Below are positions 1 through 7,284 of a stretch of 46,783 nucleotides of DNA, piece after piece. The position numbers and the translations under genes were made by a program. Under the pieces are notes generated by a model. That model ran no database searches. It saw only the letters and a list, made by a program, of their open reading frames with translations, and had not been told where the DNA came from. Location: assembly GCA_030685025.1 (NCBI GenBank), contig JAUXWC010000164.1, forward strand, positions 1 to 46,783, in the 5' to 3' direction. This DNA is from Rhodoferax sp. GTDB lineage: Bacteria > Pseudomonadota > Gammaproteobacteria > Burkholderiales > Burkholderiaceae_C. The stretch's first letter is position 1, and the number at the start of each line of letters is the position of its first letter.

Positions 1-201
1 TTTTTGGCTCCCCGTCTGGGGCACACTACGAACCAAAATGCTGGTGCTGGAGCGGGCATCTTACCCGTTGCGGCGGGTTGCGTAGAGGAGGGAGCCGGTG
101 TTACCCTTACTGCGGCCCTGCGGTTCGCGCTGTGGGGTCCCTCCCTCTGGCGCAAGCCAGTTTACAGGCCCGGTCAGTCCGGGCTTTTTTTGGAGATTGA
201 C
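1..201 (+). promoter_or_regulatory. Structured non-coding leader upstream of the late genes
   Basis: No convincing gene lies in these 201 bases. Several short inverted repeats follow one another: CCCC/GGGG at 9-20, ACCCG/CGGGT at 63-78, CTGGC/GCCAG around the GCAA loop near 148-161, and a terminator at 168-191. A purine stretch near 84-94 can pair with the TCCCTC run near 138-149. The stretch ends only 10 bases before the first gene. This suggests a short RNA that normally terminates before the late operon, comparable in layout to the lambda late leader, but no promoter can be assigned with confidence. Confidence 0.4.
168..191 (+). terminator. Rho-independent terminator before the first gene
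   Basis: A 6-bp GC stem (GCCCGG/CCGGGC) with a 5-base loop is followed directly by seven T residues. It sits just upstream of the ribosome-binding site of the gene starting at 202, so transcription entering from the left would stop before the packaging genes unless antiterminated. Confidence 0.8.
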
Positions 202-555
202 ATGGAAGCTGCAGCTGAAGCGCCGGGGCCGGTGGCCAAGAAGTCCAACGCGCTGATCTGGATCGGGGCGCTGGCGGTGGTTGTGGTCGTGGCTTTTTTG
301 CTGCTGGGGCGGAATGTCACCAATGGCTACGAGTCCGCCGTGACGGCGCAGATCCGCGCGCCAGGCGCTCAGGTTTCCTTCAAGGCCGTGCAACGGTATA
401 AATCTGGCGTGGTATGCGGCATGGTTTCCAACCATCCCGCGGGCTGGCAGCGGTTTATTGTCGATAGTGGCGGCAAGGCCGCGCTGGACGATGGCACCGG
501 CCCGGCATCGCAGACCTACTTCAACGCGCTGCACGATCAGGCCTGCAGGGATTAA
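202..555 (+). CDS. Small membrane-anchored protein
   Basis: Encodes 117 residues. The ATG at 202 is preceded by GGAG at 192-195, which makes it a better start than upstream in-frame codons that would read through the leader and terminator. After a short Ala/Pro/Lys N-terminus, a single strongly hydrophobic segment (about residues 27-43, rich in Val and Leu) predicts one membrane anchor. The remaining ~75 residues are polar and carry two Cys. This suggests a single-pass protein with its C-terminal part outside the cytoplasm, although topology is not certain. No family is recognised. It is the first gene of the packaging cluster and is followed by a weak hairpin with a T run. Confidence 0.7.
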   Translation: MEAAAEAPGPVAKKSNALIWIGALAVVVVVAFLLLGRNVTNGYESAVTAQIRAPGAQVSFKAVQRYKSGVVCGMVSNHPAGWQRFIVDSGGKAALDDGTGPASQTYFNALHDQACRD

Positions 556-558
556 ACC

Positions 559-580
559 GGGCACTTTGCCCCCCTTTTTT
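559..580 (+). terminator. Weak terminator-like hairpin with T run
   Basis: GGGCA/TGCCC with a 3-base loop is followed by CCC and six T residues, directly after the stop codon at 555. The stem is only 5 bp. An almost identical element sits at 11577-11599, before the capsid gene. Confidence 0.5.
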
Positions 581-611
581 CGCCCGCCTTTGCTGCCGAT
601 GATGCGGCACG

Positions 612-1568
612 ATGGCAAAAGACTGGACAGGGCGACTTAAGGAAGTCAATTTCAAATGCGGCGAGTGCCGCAAGTCGTTTTCTGCCGCGCCCGATCTGAT
701 TGAAGACGATCCGGACACGCCGCACCACCCACATCGCTATTTCGGCAACTGCCCCCACTGTGAGGCTGAGCACCAGCCGCAGGCCGGGTGGGAGCGGGGA
801 CTTCTCAAGGCGCACCAGACCAGCACCGGCCCGGTTACTGCCGAGGGCAAAGCGGCCAGCGCTGCCAACCTGGACGGGCACCCGACCAGCGAGGAAACCC
901 GGCGCACACGTTTCAACGCGATGAAACACGGGATGGAGGCGCGGACGGCGACCTACTTTCCGGCCAAACCCGACGGCTATGCCTTTTGCGCACAGTGCGA
1001 CGTGGGGCGCGACTGGTGCGGTGCGCAGCCGGCCTGCGTCAAGCAGACCGAAATATTCATGCTGCACCACGCGGCCTTTGACCAGCGCAACCCGAAGGTT
1101 TTGACTAGCCTGCATGCGGACCTGCACTCCGCAATGATGGCCACGCTGCAGATGTGCCTGCAGTCGGTGCTGTCAGAAGGTGTTTTGATCAAACAGCCGC
1201 GCGTCGAGCTGGACCGCGAGGGCAAGTCAGTGACGCTGTCTTACGTGGGCGAGGACGGCCGGAAAAAGTTCATCTACGACTTTGTGAGCAACCCGGCCTT
1301 CAAGCCGATCGCCGACCTGGTAACACGGATGGGCTTGTCGATGAGCGACCTGGGCATGTCAGTGCGTGGGTTCGAGGACGCGGAAGATGCCGGCAAGACC
1401 ATGGGCGTGCTAGCCCTGGACGGAAAAGCCAAGGAAACGCTCGACGCGTTTGGTGCCCGGATGCTGGAAGTCACCAAAAATGCGGCTGACCTGATCAAGC
1501 AGTCGCAGGCTGACCTGGTGAGCGACCCGGTGTACATACAGCACCGAGCGCAGGAGAAATCGCGGTGA
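612..1568 (+). CDS. Terminase small subunit (probable)
   Basis: Encodes 318 residues directly upstream of the large terminase, and its stop overlaps the GTG start of that gene. The N-terminus has a zinc-ribbon-like pair of Cys pairs (CGEC near residue 16 and CPHC near 47). A central stretch at roughly residues 73-110 has the TGP-T-EGKAA...N...HG pattern that recurs in phage small terminases. A second Cys cluster follows (CAQC...C...C, about residues 122-137). The C-terminal half is largely helical and charged. Its role would be to recognise viral DNA and load the motor protein. The call rests on gene position and the EGKAA-type motif, not on a full family match. Confidence 0.7.
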   Translation: MAKDWTGRLKEVNFKCGECRKSFSAAPDLIEDDPDTPHHPHRYFGNCPHCEAEHQPQAGWERGLLKAHQTSTGPVTAEGKAASAANLDGHPTSEETRRTRFNAMKHGMEARTATYFPAKPDGYAFCAQCDVGRDWCGAQPACVKQTEIFMLHHAAFDQRNPKVLTSLHADLHSAMMATLQMCLQSVLSEGVLIKQPRVELDREGKSVTLSYVGEDGRKKFIYDFVSNPAFKPIADLVTRMGLSMSDLGMSVRGFEDAEDAGKTMGVLALDGKAKETLDAFGARMLEVTKNAADLIKQSQADLVSDPVYIQHRAQEKSR

Positions 1569-3163
1569 GGTCCACGCCGGCGCAGCGCCTGAAAAGCTCC
1601 ATCGTGGCGGAGCGCGAGATCATGCGCTTTGCCCAGCCTGATCAGGTGACGGGCATCAAGCCGCACGCGATGTTTGCCAAGCACGTTCACAACGTGGAGC
1701 TGGACCCGATCCAGCTGCTGAAGATGCAGGAAATGGACCTTCACCCGAACACGGTGGACTTCAGCTGCAGGCGAACCGGCAAGACGGCCGTGAAGGAGAT
1801 GTACATCCTTGAGCAGCTGGCGACCACGCCCTACCAGGAGTGCGGCATCGTGGCGCCACGGATGCAGCAGAGCCTGAACAACCTGAACTACCAGACGGAC
1901 GGAATAAAACGCAGCGAAATCCTGAAGGCCTTCGTCGCCTACGAGGCCGGGCGCCCACAGCTGAAAGACACGGGCTTTGCCTTCAACAACCGCAGTAAAA
2001 GCAGCGCCTACGGGATCATGAGCCAGATCGACGGCGACTCGATCACGATTGCCAGCCTGGAAGAGATCGACGACATGCCGAAGGACCGGCTGCTGAGCCG
2101 GTTTCTTCCCATGCTGGGCGCCGCGCGGCGACTGGGCGTGGACCCGAAAGAGCAGACGTTCAAGCCGAGCATTCGGATCAGCGGCGTTTTCAAGGGCGCG
2201 GACGTGCTGCAGGACCTGATCAAAACCGGCGAGTACCACAGCCTGCCCCCGGTTAACGTGCACCTGGGCGTGCGCATGGGCATGGTGGACCCGGCCTGGG
2301 CGGAGAGCATGCGCCTGCAGCTGCCGCCCGATGAGTACCTGCGCCAATTTTTGTGTACGAATGCCAAGAGCAAGAACTGGATCTGGGAGGAACACATCCG
2401 GCGTGCTGCTGCGCTTGGCCTCGAGGTGGGCCTGCAGCGCGCGGTGCCGATGCCGGGTGTGCGCTACAAAAAACGCGGCCTGCTGAGCATTGGCTATGAC
2501 CACACAGGTCACGGTGAGGAACCGGCAGCCTCAAAAAGCGCGCTGGTGGTGTGTGAGCAGGTGGGCAACTGGATGACGTTCCCGTTTGTGCACACATGGC
2601 GCCCGGGCGTGAGCGATTCGGCCTTGCTCAATGACCTGGTGACGTTCTGGGAATACTTCCGGCCGGACTACGCGATCGGCGACGCCTACGGTGTGGGCAT
2701 GCTGACCGCGCTGAACGACACGCTGTTTCAGAAAGGCCTGACCGACGTCAACCGACAGTTGATCAACGATGGCGACAGCAATGCCACCAGCTGGAGCCAA
2801 TGGCCATTTGCGCCCATGCGCTTTGACGGCATGACGAAACACATCATGGCCGACGCGCTGCGCCAGGGCTTTCACCACAACCGCGCGGCCTTTCCTTTTG
2901 TGGACCAGGCCGACGAAAACGAGCCACCTGAGTGGGTCGCGTTCTGCCGGCAGTTGGCCAACATCAGGTCAGAGCCGACGAAGGCGAGTTATGCCAGCTT
3001 CAAGATGGCCGACCCAAAGATCGGCGATGACTTGTTCGACGCGGCGATGGCGGCCGTGTACGCCCTGATGACCCGTGGCCTGGCCGATGCGCCGGCTGTG
3101 ATCGAAACCCGCAAGGTCAGCCGAGAGAGCCTGCTGGGCCTGCCCGCGGGCATGACTTACTGA
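1565..3163 (+). CDS. Terminase large subunit (packaging ATPase/nuclease)
   Basis: Encodes 532 residues starting at GTG 1565, four bases before the end of the previous gene. An ATG at residue 20 is an alternative start. The N-terminal ATPase domain shows a Walker A-like CRRTGKT at residues 68-74 and an acidic Walker B-like segment (SITIASLEEIDD, about 159-170). The C-terminal RNase H-fold nuclease domain shows the expected spaced acids: GYD near 312, an aspartate pair at 368 and 373 (DYAIGD), and DDLFDAA near 488-493. It cuts concatemeric DNA and drives it into the prohead through the portal encoded next. Length and domain order are normal for the family. Confidence 0.93.
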   Translation: MRSTPAQRLKSSIVAEREIMRFAQPDQVTGIKPHAMFAKHVHNVELDPIQLLKMQEMDLHPNTVDFSCRRTGKTAVKEMYILEQLATTPYQECGIVAPRMQQSLNNLNYQTDGIKRSEILKAFVAYEAGRPQLKDTGFAFNNRSKSSAYGIMSQIDGDSITIASLEEIDDMPKDRLLSRFLPMLGAARRLGVDPKEQTFKPSIRISGVFKGADVLQDLIKTGEYHSLPPVNVHLGVRMGMVDPAWAESMRLQLPPDEYLRQFLCTNAKSKNWIWEEHIRRAAALGLEVGLQRAVPMPGVRYKKRGLLSIGYDHTGHGEEPAASKSALVVCEQVGNWMTFPFVHTWRPGVSDSALLNDLVTFWEYFRPDYAIGDAYGVGMLTALNDTLFQKGLTDVNRQLINDGDSNATSWSQWPFAPMRFDGMTKHIMADALRQGFHHNRAAFPFVDQADENEPPEWVAFCRQLANIRSEPTKASYASFKMADPKIGDDLFDAAMAAVYALMTRGLADAPAVIETRKVSRESLLGLPAGMTY

Positions 3164-3174
3164 AGGAACACACC

Positions 3175-4620
3175 ATGAATATCCTGAACTCTGCTTTTAA
3201 TGCCATCAAAAGCTGGCGTGCCACGCCGACCACCGCGAGCAGCACCGCTGTGGCAAAGGCGTTCGGGACTTTCAACCCGGCCGCAGAGTCGCCCGCAGGC
3301 GAGCGTGGCGATCGGGTGGCCAGCGATGTGGCGATGGAGCGGCTTTACCGCCAGATGTGGATAGACACCGAGCGCCGGGCGTTGATCAGGCAGATCCGCT
3401 TGATGGACGGCCGGGACCCGCGCGTCAAGCGAATCCATGCCCGGGCCGCAAGGGACACGATTCGGGGCGGCTTGATCTTTCAGGGGAAAGAACCGGCCTC
3501 CAGCGACACGCTGAAGCGAGAGTGGACACAGTTCAAGGGCCGCCTGCAGCTGGACATTGAGAGCAAGCTGAAAAGCGATGCCAGGGGCTTTGTGATGGAA
3601 GGCAACTTGCCGCTGCAGCTGGTGCTGGACGCAAAGCGTGACGTGGTGGCAGCGATCCGCATGCCGAGCGACACGATGGTGCCGATCACGGACATGGGCG
3701 GCCGCTTCAAGAACCCGGCCACAGCCTGGGAGCAGCGCGACGTGATGACCAACCAGGTGCTGGCCAGCTTCGCGGCCTGGCAGCTGGTGATGTGCCGCCT
3801 GGACCCGGACAACTTTGACGACATGGGCGCGATGGGCAGGCCCTTCATGGATGCCTGCGTGACGACGTGGCAAAAGCTGACCATGACGGAGGAAGACCTG
3901 GTGATACGCCGGCGTATGCGCGCACCGCTGCGCTTGTCGCATGTGCTGGAGGGCGCGGACGACACTGCTTTGCAGGCCTACCGAAAAACGACCGAGAACG
4001 AAAAAGGCGACATCACCACCGACTTCTACTCAAACAAAAAAGGCGGCGTGTCTGCCGTGCAGGGCGATTCGGGCATGGGCGAGATGACGGACGTGATCCA
4101 TCTGATGGACACATTTCTGGCGGGCACGCCGCTGCCCAAGGCGCTACTCGGCTACACCTCGGGCCTGAGCCGGGACATTCTGGAAGACCTGAAGCGCGAC
4201 TACTACGACGAAGTCGACGGAATCCAGGACAGCCTGGCCACGGGTTACATGATCGCGTTTCGCATTCACCTGCTGTTCAAGGGGATCGATCCGGATACGG
4301 ATGAATTCACCCTGCGTTTTGCCCAGCGGCGGACCGAGACGCCCAACCAGGTTGCGGATCTGGCGCTGAAGTACATCGCCGCGGGCTTGCCCGAGGACAT
4401 GGTGTACGCCGACATGGGCCTGGACCCGGACTATGTGCGGCAGAAAAAGAAGGAGCAGGCGGCGCGGAACGACCCGTATCCACCTGTAGGGGGCGACGCC
4501 GGCACCGGTGGCGGCAAGCCCGGCACGAAGGTCAACGTGACGCCAGGTAATGCGCCCAAGGGAGAGAGCGCGACCACGATCAGCAATGCCGGCGGGAACG
4601 GTGGCCGGGGCCGGGCATGA
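3175..4620 (+). CDS. Portal protein
   Basis: Encodes 481 residues, 11 bases after the terminase gene with AAGGA just before the ATG. The protein has the features of phage portals: a basic N-terminal region (RRALIRQIRLMD), a central region reporting target positions in the capsid (IRMPSDTMVPITDMGG), and a long C-terminal region with the LPKALLGYTSGLSRDI...DYYDEVDGIQ pattern. The last ~50 residues are Gly/Pro/Asn-rich and probably disordered. It forms the ring through which DNA enters and to which the neck attaches. Position between terminase and the head morphogenesis gene supports the call. Confidence 0.88.
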   Translation: MNILNSAFNAIKSWRATPTTASSTAVAKAFGTFNPAAESPAGERGDRVASDVAMERLYRQMWIDTERRALIRQIRLMDGRDPRVKRIHARAARDTIRGGLIFQGKEPASSDTLKREWTQFKGRLQLDIESKLKSDARGFVMEGNLPLQLVLDAKRDVVAAIRMPSDTMVPITDMGGRFKNPATAWEQRDVMTNQVLASFAAWQLVMCRLDPDNFDDMGAMGRPFMDACVTTWQKLTMTEEDLVIRRRMRAPLRLSHVLEGADDTALQAYRKTTENEKGDITTDFYSNKKGGVSAVQGDSGMGEMTDVIHLMDTFLAGTPLPKALLGYTSGLSRDILEDLKRDYYDEVDGIQDSLATGYMIAFRIHLLFKGIDPDTDEFTLRFAQRRTETPNQVADLALKYIAAGLPEDMVYADMGLDPDYVRQKKKEQAARNDPYPPVGGDAGTGGGKPGTKVNVTPGNAPKGESATTISNAGGNGGRGRA

Positions 4621-4991
4621 GCGCCTTGAGCCCGGTCCTGAACATGGTTGGGCGGTACAACGGCCCGGACGAATGCCACGCTGAGTTCCTTTGCCCGGGC
4701 TGTGGCAACACCCACATGCTCGGAGTGGCTGATGGCTGCGTAGGTCCGCGATGGTCCTGGAACATGGACAAGGTGCGGCCGACGTTTCAACCCTCGGTAC
4801 TCTCCAGGGGAAACAAGCTCGTGAAGGACGCGAGCGGCGAATGGACCGGCGAGTGGGAGCGCGATGGCTCCGGCAACTTGATCCCGTATGTATGCCATTC
4901 GTACGTGACCGACGGCCGTATTCAGTTCCTGGGCGACTGCACCCACGCCCTGGCGGGCCAAACGGTTGACTTACCCGCATGGCCAACATGA
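4617..4991 (+). CDS. DUF6527-like phage protein
   Basis: Encodes 124 residues and overlaps the portal gene by ATGA. It shows the family pattern of a Cys pair near the N-terminus (CPGCG, about residues 26-30), a PTFQPSVL segment, and a C-terminal CHSYVTDGRIQFLGDC motif followed by AGQTVDLP. The conserved Cys and His residues suggest metal binding. Members are common in phage head regions but have no established function. The next gene begins 13 bases before this one ends, so expression is coupled. Confidence 0.75.
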   Translation: MSALSPVLNMVGRYNGPDECHAEFLCPGCGNTHMLGVADGCVGPRWSWNMDKVRPTFQPSVLSRGNKLVKDASGEWTGEWERDGSGNLIPYVCHSYVTDGRIQFLGDCTHALAGQTVDLPAWPT

Positions 4992-6079
4992 ACCAGGCCG
5001 CTGCCATCAAACGCGCGACCCAGCAGGCGCGCAACGCCATGTACGACCTGGACAGGCGCGGCATGGCTGAGCTGCTATCAATCTACGAGCAGGCAGCAGC
5101 GGAAATCAAGGACAAGCTGGCGATTGCGGTGGATGCGGCCAACCTGGTACCGGTGCACCAGCTGCAGGAGCTGCTACGCCAGGTCGAGCTGATCATTGAC
5201 GGGCTGGCCAGCCGGCGCAATGACCTGGTGATTGCGGCCATCGACGAAGCCGCCACCCTGGGCGTGCGCCCCTTTACGGCACAGGGCGTCCTGGCGGTGG
5301 GCGGCAACGAGGCGGTGCTGACCAGCGCCGCGGCGATGAGCGTGCATGAGCGCGCTGTGCGGTTTGTGATGGAGTTCGTTCACCCCGATGAGCTCACGCT
5401 GAGCGACCGGCTTTGGCGGCTGGACCGGGGCGCCAAGGAGGCCCTCACCCGGACGATCGGCATGGCGGTGGTGCAGGGGCAAAGCGCCACCAGCGCTGCG
5501 CAGCGCTTCATCATGGACGGCCAGCCGGTACCGCCCGACGTGGCGCAGCGCCTGGCGGGTGCCCGCCTGCCTGCACTGACCAAGGCAGTCGATCTGCTGG
5601 CCAACCCGGGCGGGGGCGACGGCTACTGGCAGGCCGAGCGAGTGATGCGCACGGAGATCAACCGTGCGCATGGTGAGGCCTTCATGGCGGCCGGGGAGGA
5701 AACACCTGGCTTTGGCGGCTGGCGCTATCTGCTGAGTCCGCTGCACCCCGCGCCGGACATCTGCGACCTGCTGAGCACGCAGAACCTGCATGGGCTGGGC
5801 CCGGGCGTTTACCCCGACCGCGAAAGCGTGCCCTGGCCAGCGCACCCAAACACACTGAGCTTTCTGGAGATCGTCTTCAAAAGCGAGATCACCGACGCTG
5901 ACCGCGCCGGGAAAGAAACCGCGCTGCAGGCGCTGCAGCGGATGGCGCCGGAGATCCGCGCCGGCGCTTTGGGCAAAACCAAGGCTGAGTACTTTGACCG
6001 CGGCTTGCTGCGCACCGGCATGATCCGCGCGCCGCTGCAGGCGGTGGAGCGGCGGCTGCGGCGCCAGGGAAAGCTATGA
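4979..6079 (+). CDS. Head morphogenesis protein, Mu gpF / SPP1 gp7-like
   Basis: Encodes 366 residues. The N-terminal half is helical. The C-terminal half carries the hallmark segment ERVMRTEINRAHGEAF (about residues 220-235) followed by a conserved region with a Cys (PDICDLLSTQNL) and the GPGVYP...VPWPAHPNTL motif. Family members are minor head proteins made with the portal and involved in prohead assembly or in ejection. Overlaps with both neighbours point to a single transcript with the portal. Confidence 0.85.
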   Translation: MANMNQAAAIKRATQQARNAMYDLDRRGMAELLSIYEQAAAEIKDKLAIAVDAANLVPVHQLQELLRQVELIIDGLASRRNDLVIAAIDEAATLGVRPFTAQGVLAVGGNEAVLTSAAAMSVHERAVRFVMEFVHPDELTLSDRLWRLDRGAKEALTRTIGMAVVQGQSATSAAQRFIMDGQPVPPDVAQRLAGARLPALTKAVDLLANPGGGDGYWQAERVMRTEINRAHGEAFMAAGEETPGFGGWRYLLSPLHPAPDICDLLSTQNLHGLGPGVYPDRESVPWPAHPNTLSFLEIVFKSEITDADRAGKETALQALQRMAPEIRAGALGKTKAEYFDRGLLRTGMIRAPLQAVERRLRRQGKL

Positions 6080-6420
6080 GCAGCTTTGACGATCTGCTGC
6101 AGGACTGGCGCGACCGCGAAGAGCATGAAAGCGCCATGCTGCTGCTGGCCGACACCGAGCTGCTGGTGTTTTGCGCGCTGTGGCGCGCGGCCATGCTGCA
6201 GCGCGTGGACAGTTACCCGCTCGGCACCTCCTGGTCGGACCTGTGGGACTGCGTCACGGTGAACTACCAGCTGCTGGCCGACATGGCGGACAGCACGCCA
6301 GAGAGAACCAGATTCCAGGTACGCAGACTTCGTGAGCTGCGCCTGGTGTACCCCGATGGGACACGCACTGCCATGGCCACAAAGGCCGTGATGAAGTTCA
6401 TGTTTGATCGGCTGAGCTGA
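6076..6420 (+). CDS. Hypothetical protein
   Basis: Encodes 114 residues and overlaps the previous gene by ATGA. The N-terminus is acidic. The C-terminal third (RTRFQVRRLRELRLVYPDG...) looks like a winged-helix wing segment, so DNA binding is possible but unproven. It is the last ordinary-sized gene before a strong terminator. No family is recognised. Confidence 0.6.
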   Translation: MSSFDDLLQDWRDREEHESAMLLLADTELLVFCALWRAAMLQRVDSYPLGTSWSDLWDCVTVNYQLLADMADSTPERTRFQVRRLRELRLVYPDGTRTAMATKAVMKFMFDRLS

Positions 6421-6476
6421 CGATGGGAGACAGGCCCATTGCCGTGAAGGCTCAAAACGAGGGCTACCGGGCCCGG

Positions 6477-6488
6477 AAAGGAGGTGAT
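6477..6488 (+). promoter_or_regulatory. Full-length Shine-Dalgarno sequence
   Basis: AAAGGAGGTGAT is a 12-base perfect complement of the usual bacterial 16S rRNA 3' end. It is placed 4 bases (8 from the GGAGG core) before the ATG at 6493. It decides the start of the small gene that follows and predicts strong translation initiation. Confidence 0.85.
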
Positions 6489-6492
6489 ATGC

Positions 6493-6636
6493 ATGGCAAC
6501 ACGATTGGTACGTGGCCGCGCAAGCGGCAAACCGTCCCGCGCGCAGTACACGCGGGCCAGCTCTGCGACACGGGCTAACTACTCGCAACTGACCCGCGCA
6601 GCGGGCCTGAGCAAGGGCCGGAGTTCGGGCAGCTGA
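6493..6636 (+). CDS. Small basic Arg/Ser-rich protein (47 aa)
   Basis: This short gene runs from ATG 6493 to TGA 6634-6636. The product has many Arg, Ser, Ala and Gly residues and few acids, so it should be strongly positively charged. It may be largely disordered and able to bind nucleic acid. Its ribosome-binding site is the best in the window. It ends 14 bases before a strong terminator, so it is the last gene of the head-start transcript. No family is recognised. A role as a DNA-condensing or head-associated peptide is only a guess. Confidence 0.65.
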   Translation: MATRLVRGRASGKPSRAQYTRASSATRANYSQLTRAAGLSKGRSSGS

Positions 6637-6650
6637 TGCCGCCCGGGCTG

Positions 6651-6694
6651 ATGCCCCCGGAAACCCTCAAAAGGGCTGTTTCCGGGGGCATTTT
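6651..6694 (+). terminator. Strong rho-independent terminator
   Basis: A perfect 14-bp inverted repeat (ATGCCCCCGGAAAC / GTTTCCGGGGGCAT) with a 13-base loop ends in TTTT. It separates the terminase-portal-morphogenesis transcript from the radC group. Confidence 0.88.
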
Positions 6695-6700
6695 GCCGGG

Positions 6701-6730
6701 TTTAATAGGCTCAAAAAATGAGCCTATAAT
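6701..6730 (+). promoter_or_regulatory. Promoter with overlapping palindromic operator
   Basis: A perfect -10 hexamer TATAAT lies at 6725-6730, with a partial -35 (TTAATA, 6702-6707) 17 bases upstream. A 9-bp inverted repeat ATAGGCTCA-N5-TGAGCCTAT fills 6705-6727, so it covers the spacer and part of the -10. A DNA-binding protein at the palindrome would block this promoter. It should drive radC and the genes after it. Confidence 0.6.
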
Positions 6731-6760
6731 GGCTGTATTGCCCCAAAAAGGCAGTTCCCG

Positions 6761-6789
6761 CACCTCGGGGGTTTGCAGAGGTCTTTTCA
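6761..6789 (+). promoter_or_regulatory. Conserved hairpin leader upstream of radC (copy 1)
   Basis: A 29-base block ends 11 bases before the radC start. It holds a possible ACCTC/GAGGT stem around an 11-base loop and ends in TCTTTTCA. A copy with only two differences is found at 8112-8140, at the same distance from the next start codon. One difference changes a stem A-U pair into G-U, so pairing is kept. A further small hairpin (TGCC/GGCA) lies just upstream. The radC-upstream RNA motif known from Proteobacteria is a possible match, to be tested. Confidence 0.55.
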
Positions 6790-6800
6790 CTGGAGAACTT

Positions 6801-7280
6801 ATGCAGCAGTGCATGCTTTTGGAGGCCCCGCCGTATGGGCAGACAGAGGAGGCTCAGACCATTGCCCGGGCAATCGCCATCCTGGATGCCCGGCTCCGCA
6901 CCGGCCCCGTTTTTTCCACACCGTCAGATATCCGGGATTACCTCCGGCTACAAGCACAAGGCCTCACATACGAGGTCTTTTTTGTTTTGTTCCTCGATGC
7001 GCAGCACCGGCTGATTGCCTATGAGGGAATGTTCCGGGGAACCCTGACGCAAACCAGCGTTTACCCCCGCGAAGTCGTGATGCGGGCGCTGCAGCTGCAC
7101 GCCGCCGCCATCGTCTGCCACCACAACCACCCGAGTGGAATGGCAAGGCCGAGCCGTGCGGATGAAGCGCTGACGCAGACGCTGAAAAGCGCCCTTGCCA
7201 TTGTCGATGTGCGCGTGCTGGACCACTTCGTAACCACTGACCATGAAGCTGTGTCGATGGCTGAAATGGGACTGCTGTAA
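6801..7280 (+). CDS. radC: RadC-like JAB/MPN+ domain protein
   Basis: Encodes 159 residues. ATG 6801 is chosen because GGAG lies at 6792-6795 and because longer versions would run into the terminator and promoter. The JAB/JAMM site is complete: E75, H108-N-H110-PSG and D121. The C-terminus ([21 protein letters not shown]) fits the family. The N-terminal helix-hairpin-helix part of chromosomal RadC is missing or much reduced, as is common in mobile-element copies. The fold predicts a metal-dependent hydrolase, but the substrate of RadC proteins is not settled and a role in DNA repair is doubtful. It lies next to a methylase-like gene, a pairing often seen in mobile elements. Confidence 0.9.
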   Translation: MQQCMLLEAPPYGQTEEAQTIARAIAILDARLRTGPVFSTPSDIRDYLRLQAQGLTYEVFFVLFLDAQHRLIAYEGMFRGTLTQTSVYPREVVMRALQLHAAAIVCHHNHPSGMARPSRADEALTQTLKSALAIVDVRVLDHFVTTDHEAVSMAEMGLL

Positions 7281-7284
7281 GCGT

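Noticed and set aside
5-11. TGGCTCC near the left edge as a copy of the tRNA-Asn acceptor end (left att site)
   Set aside because: Only 7 bases match the tRNA end before the sequences diverge, which is too short to claim an attachment site.
1274-2512. Minus-strand open frame opposite terminase
   Set aside because: It is a shadow frame over the clearly recognisable large terminase.
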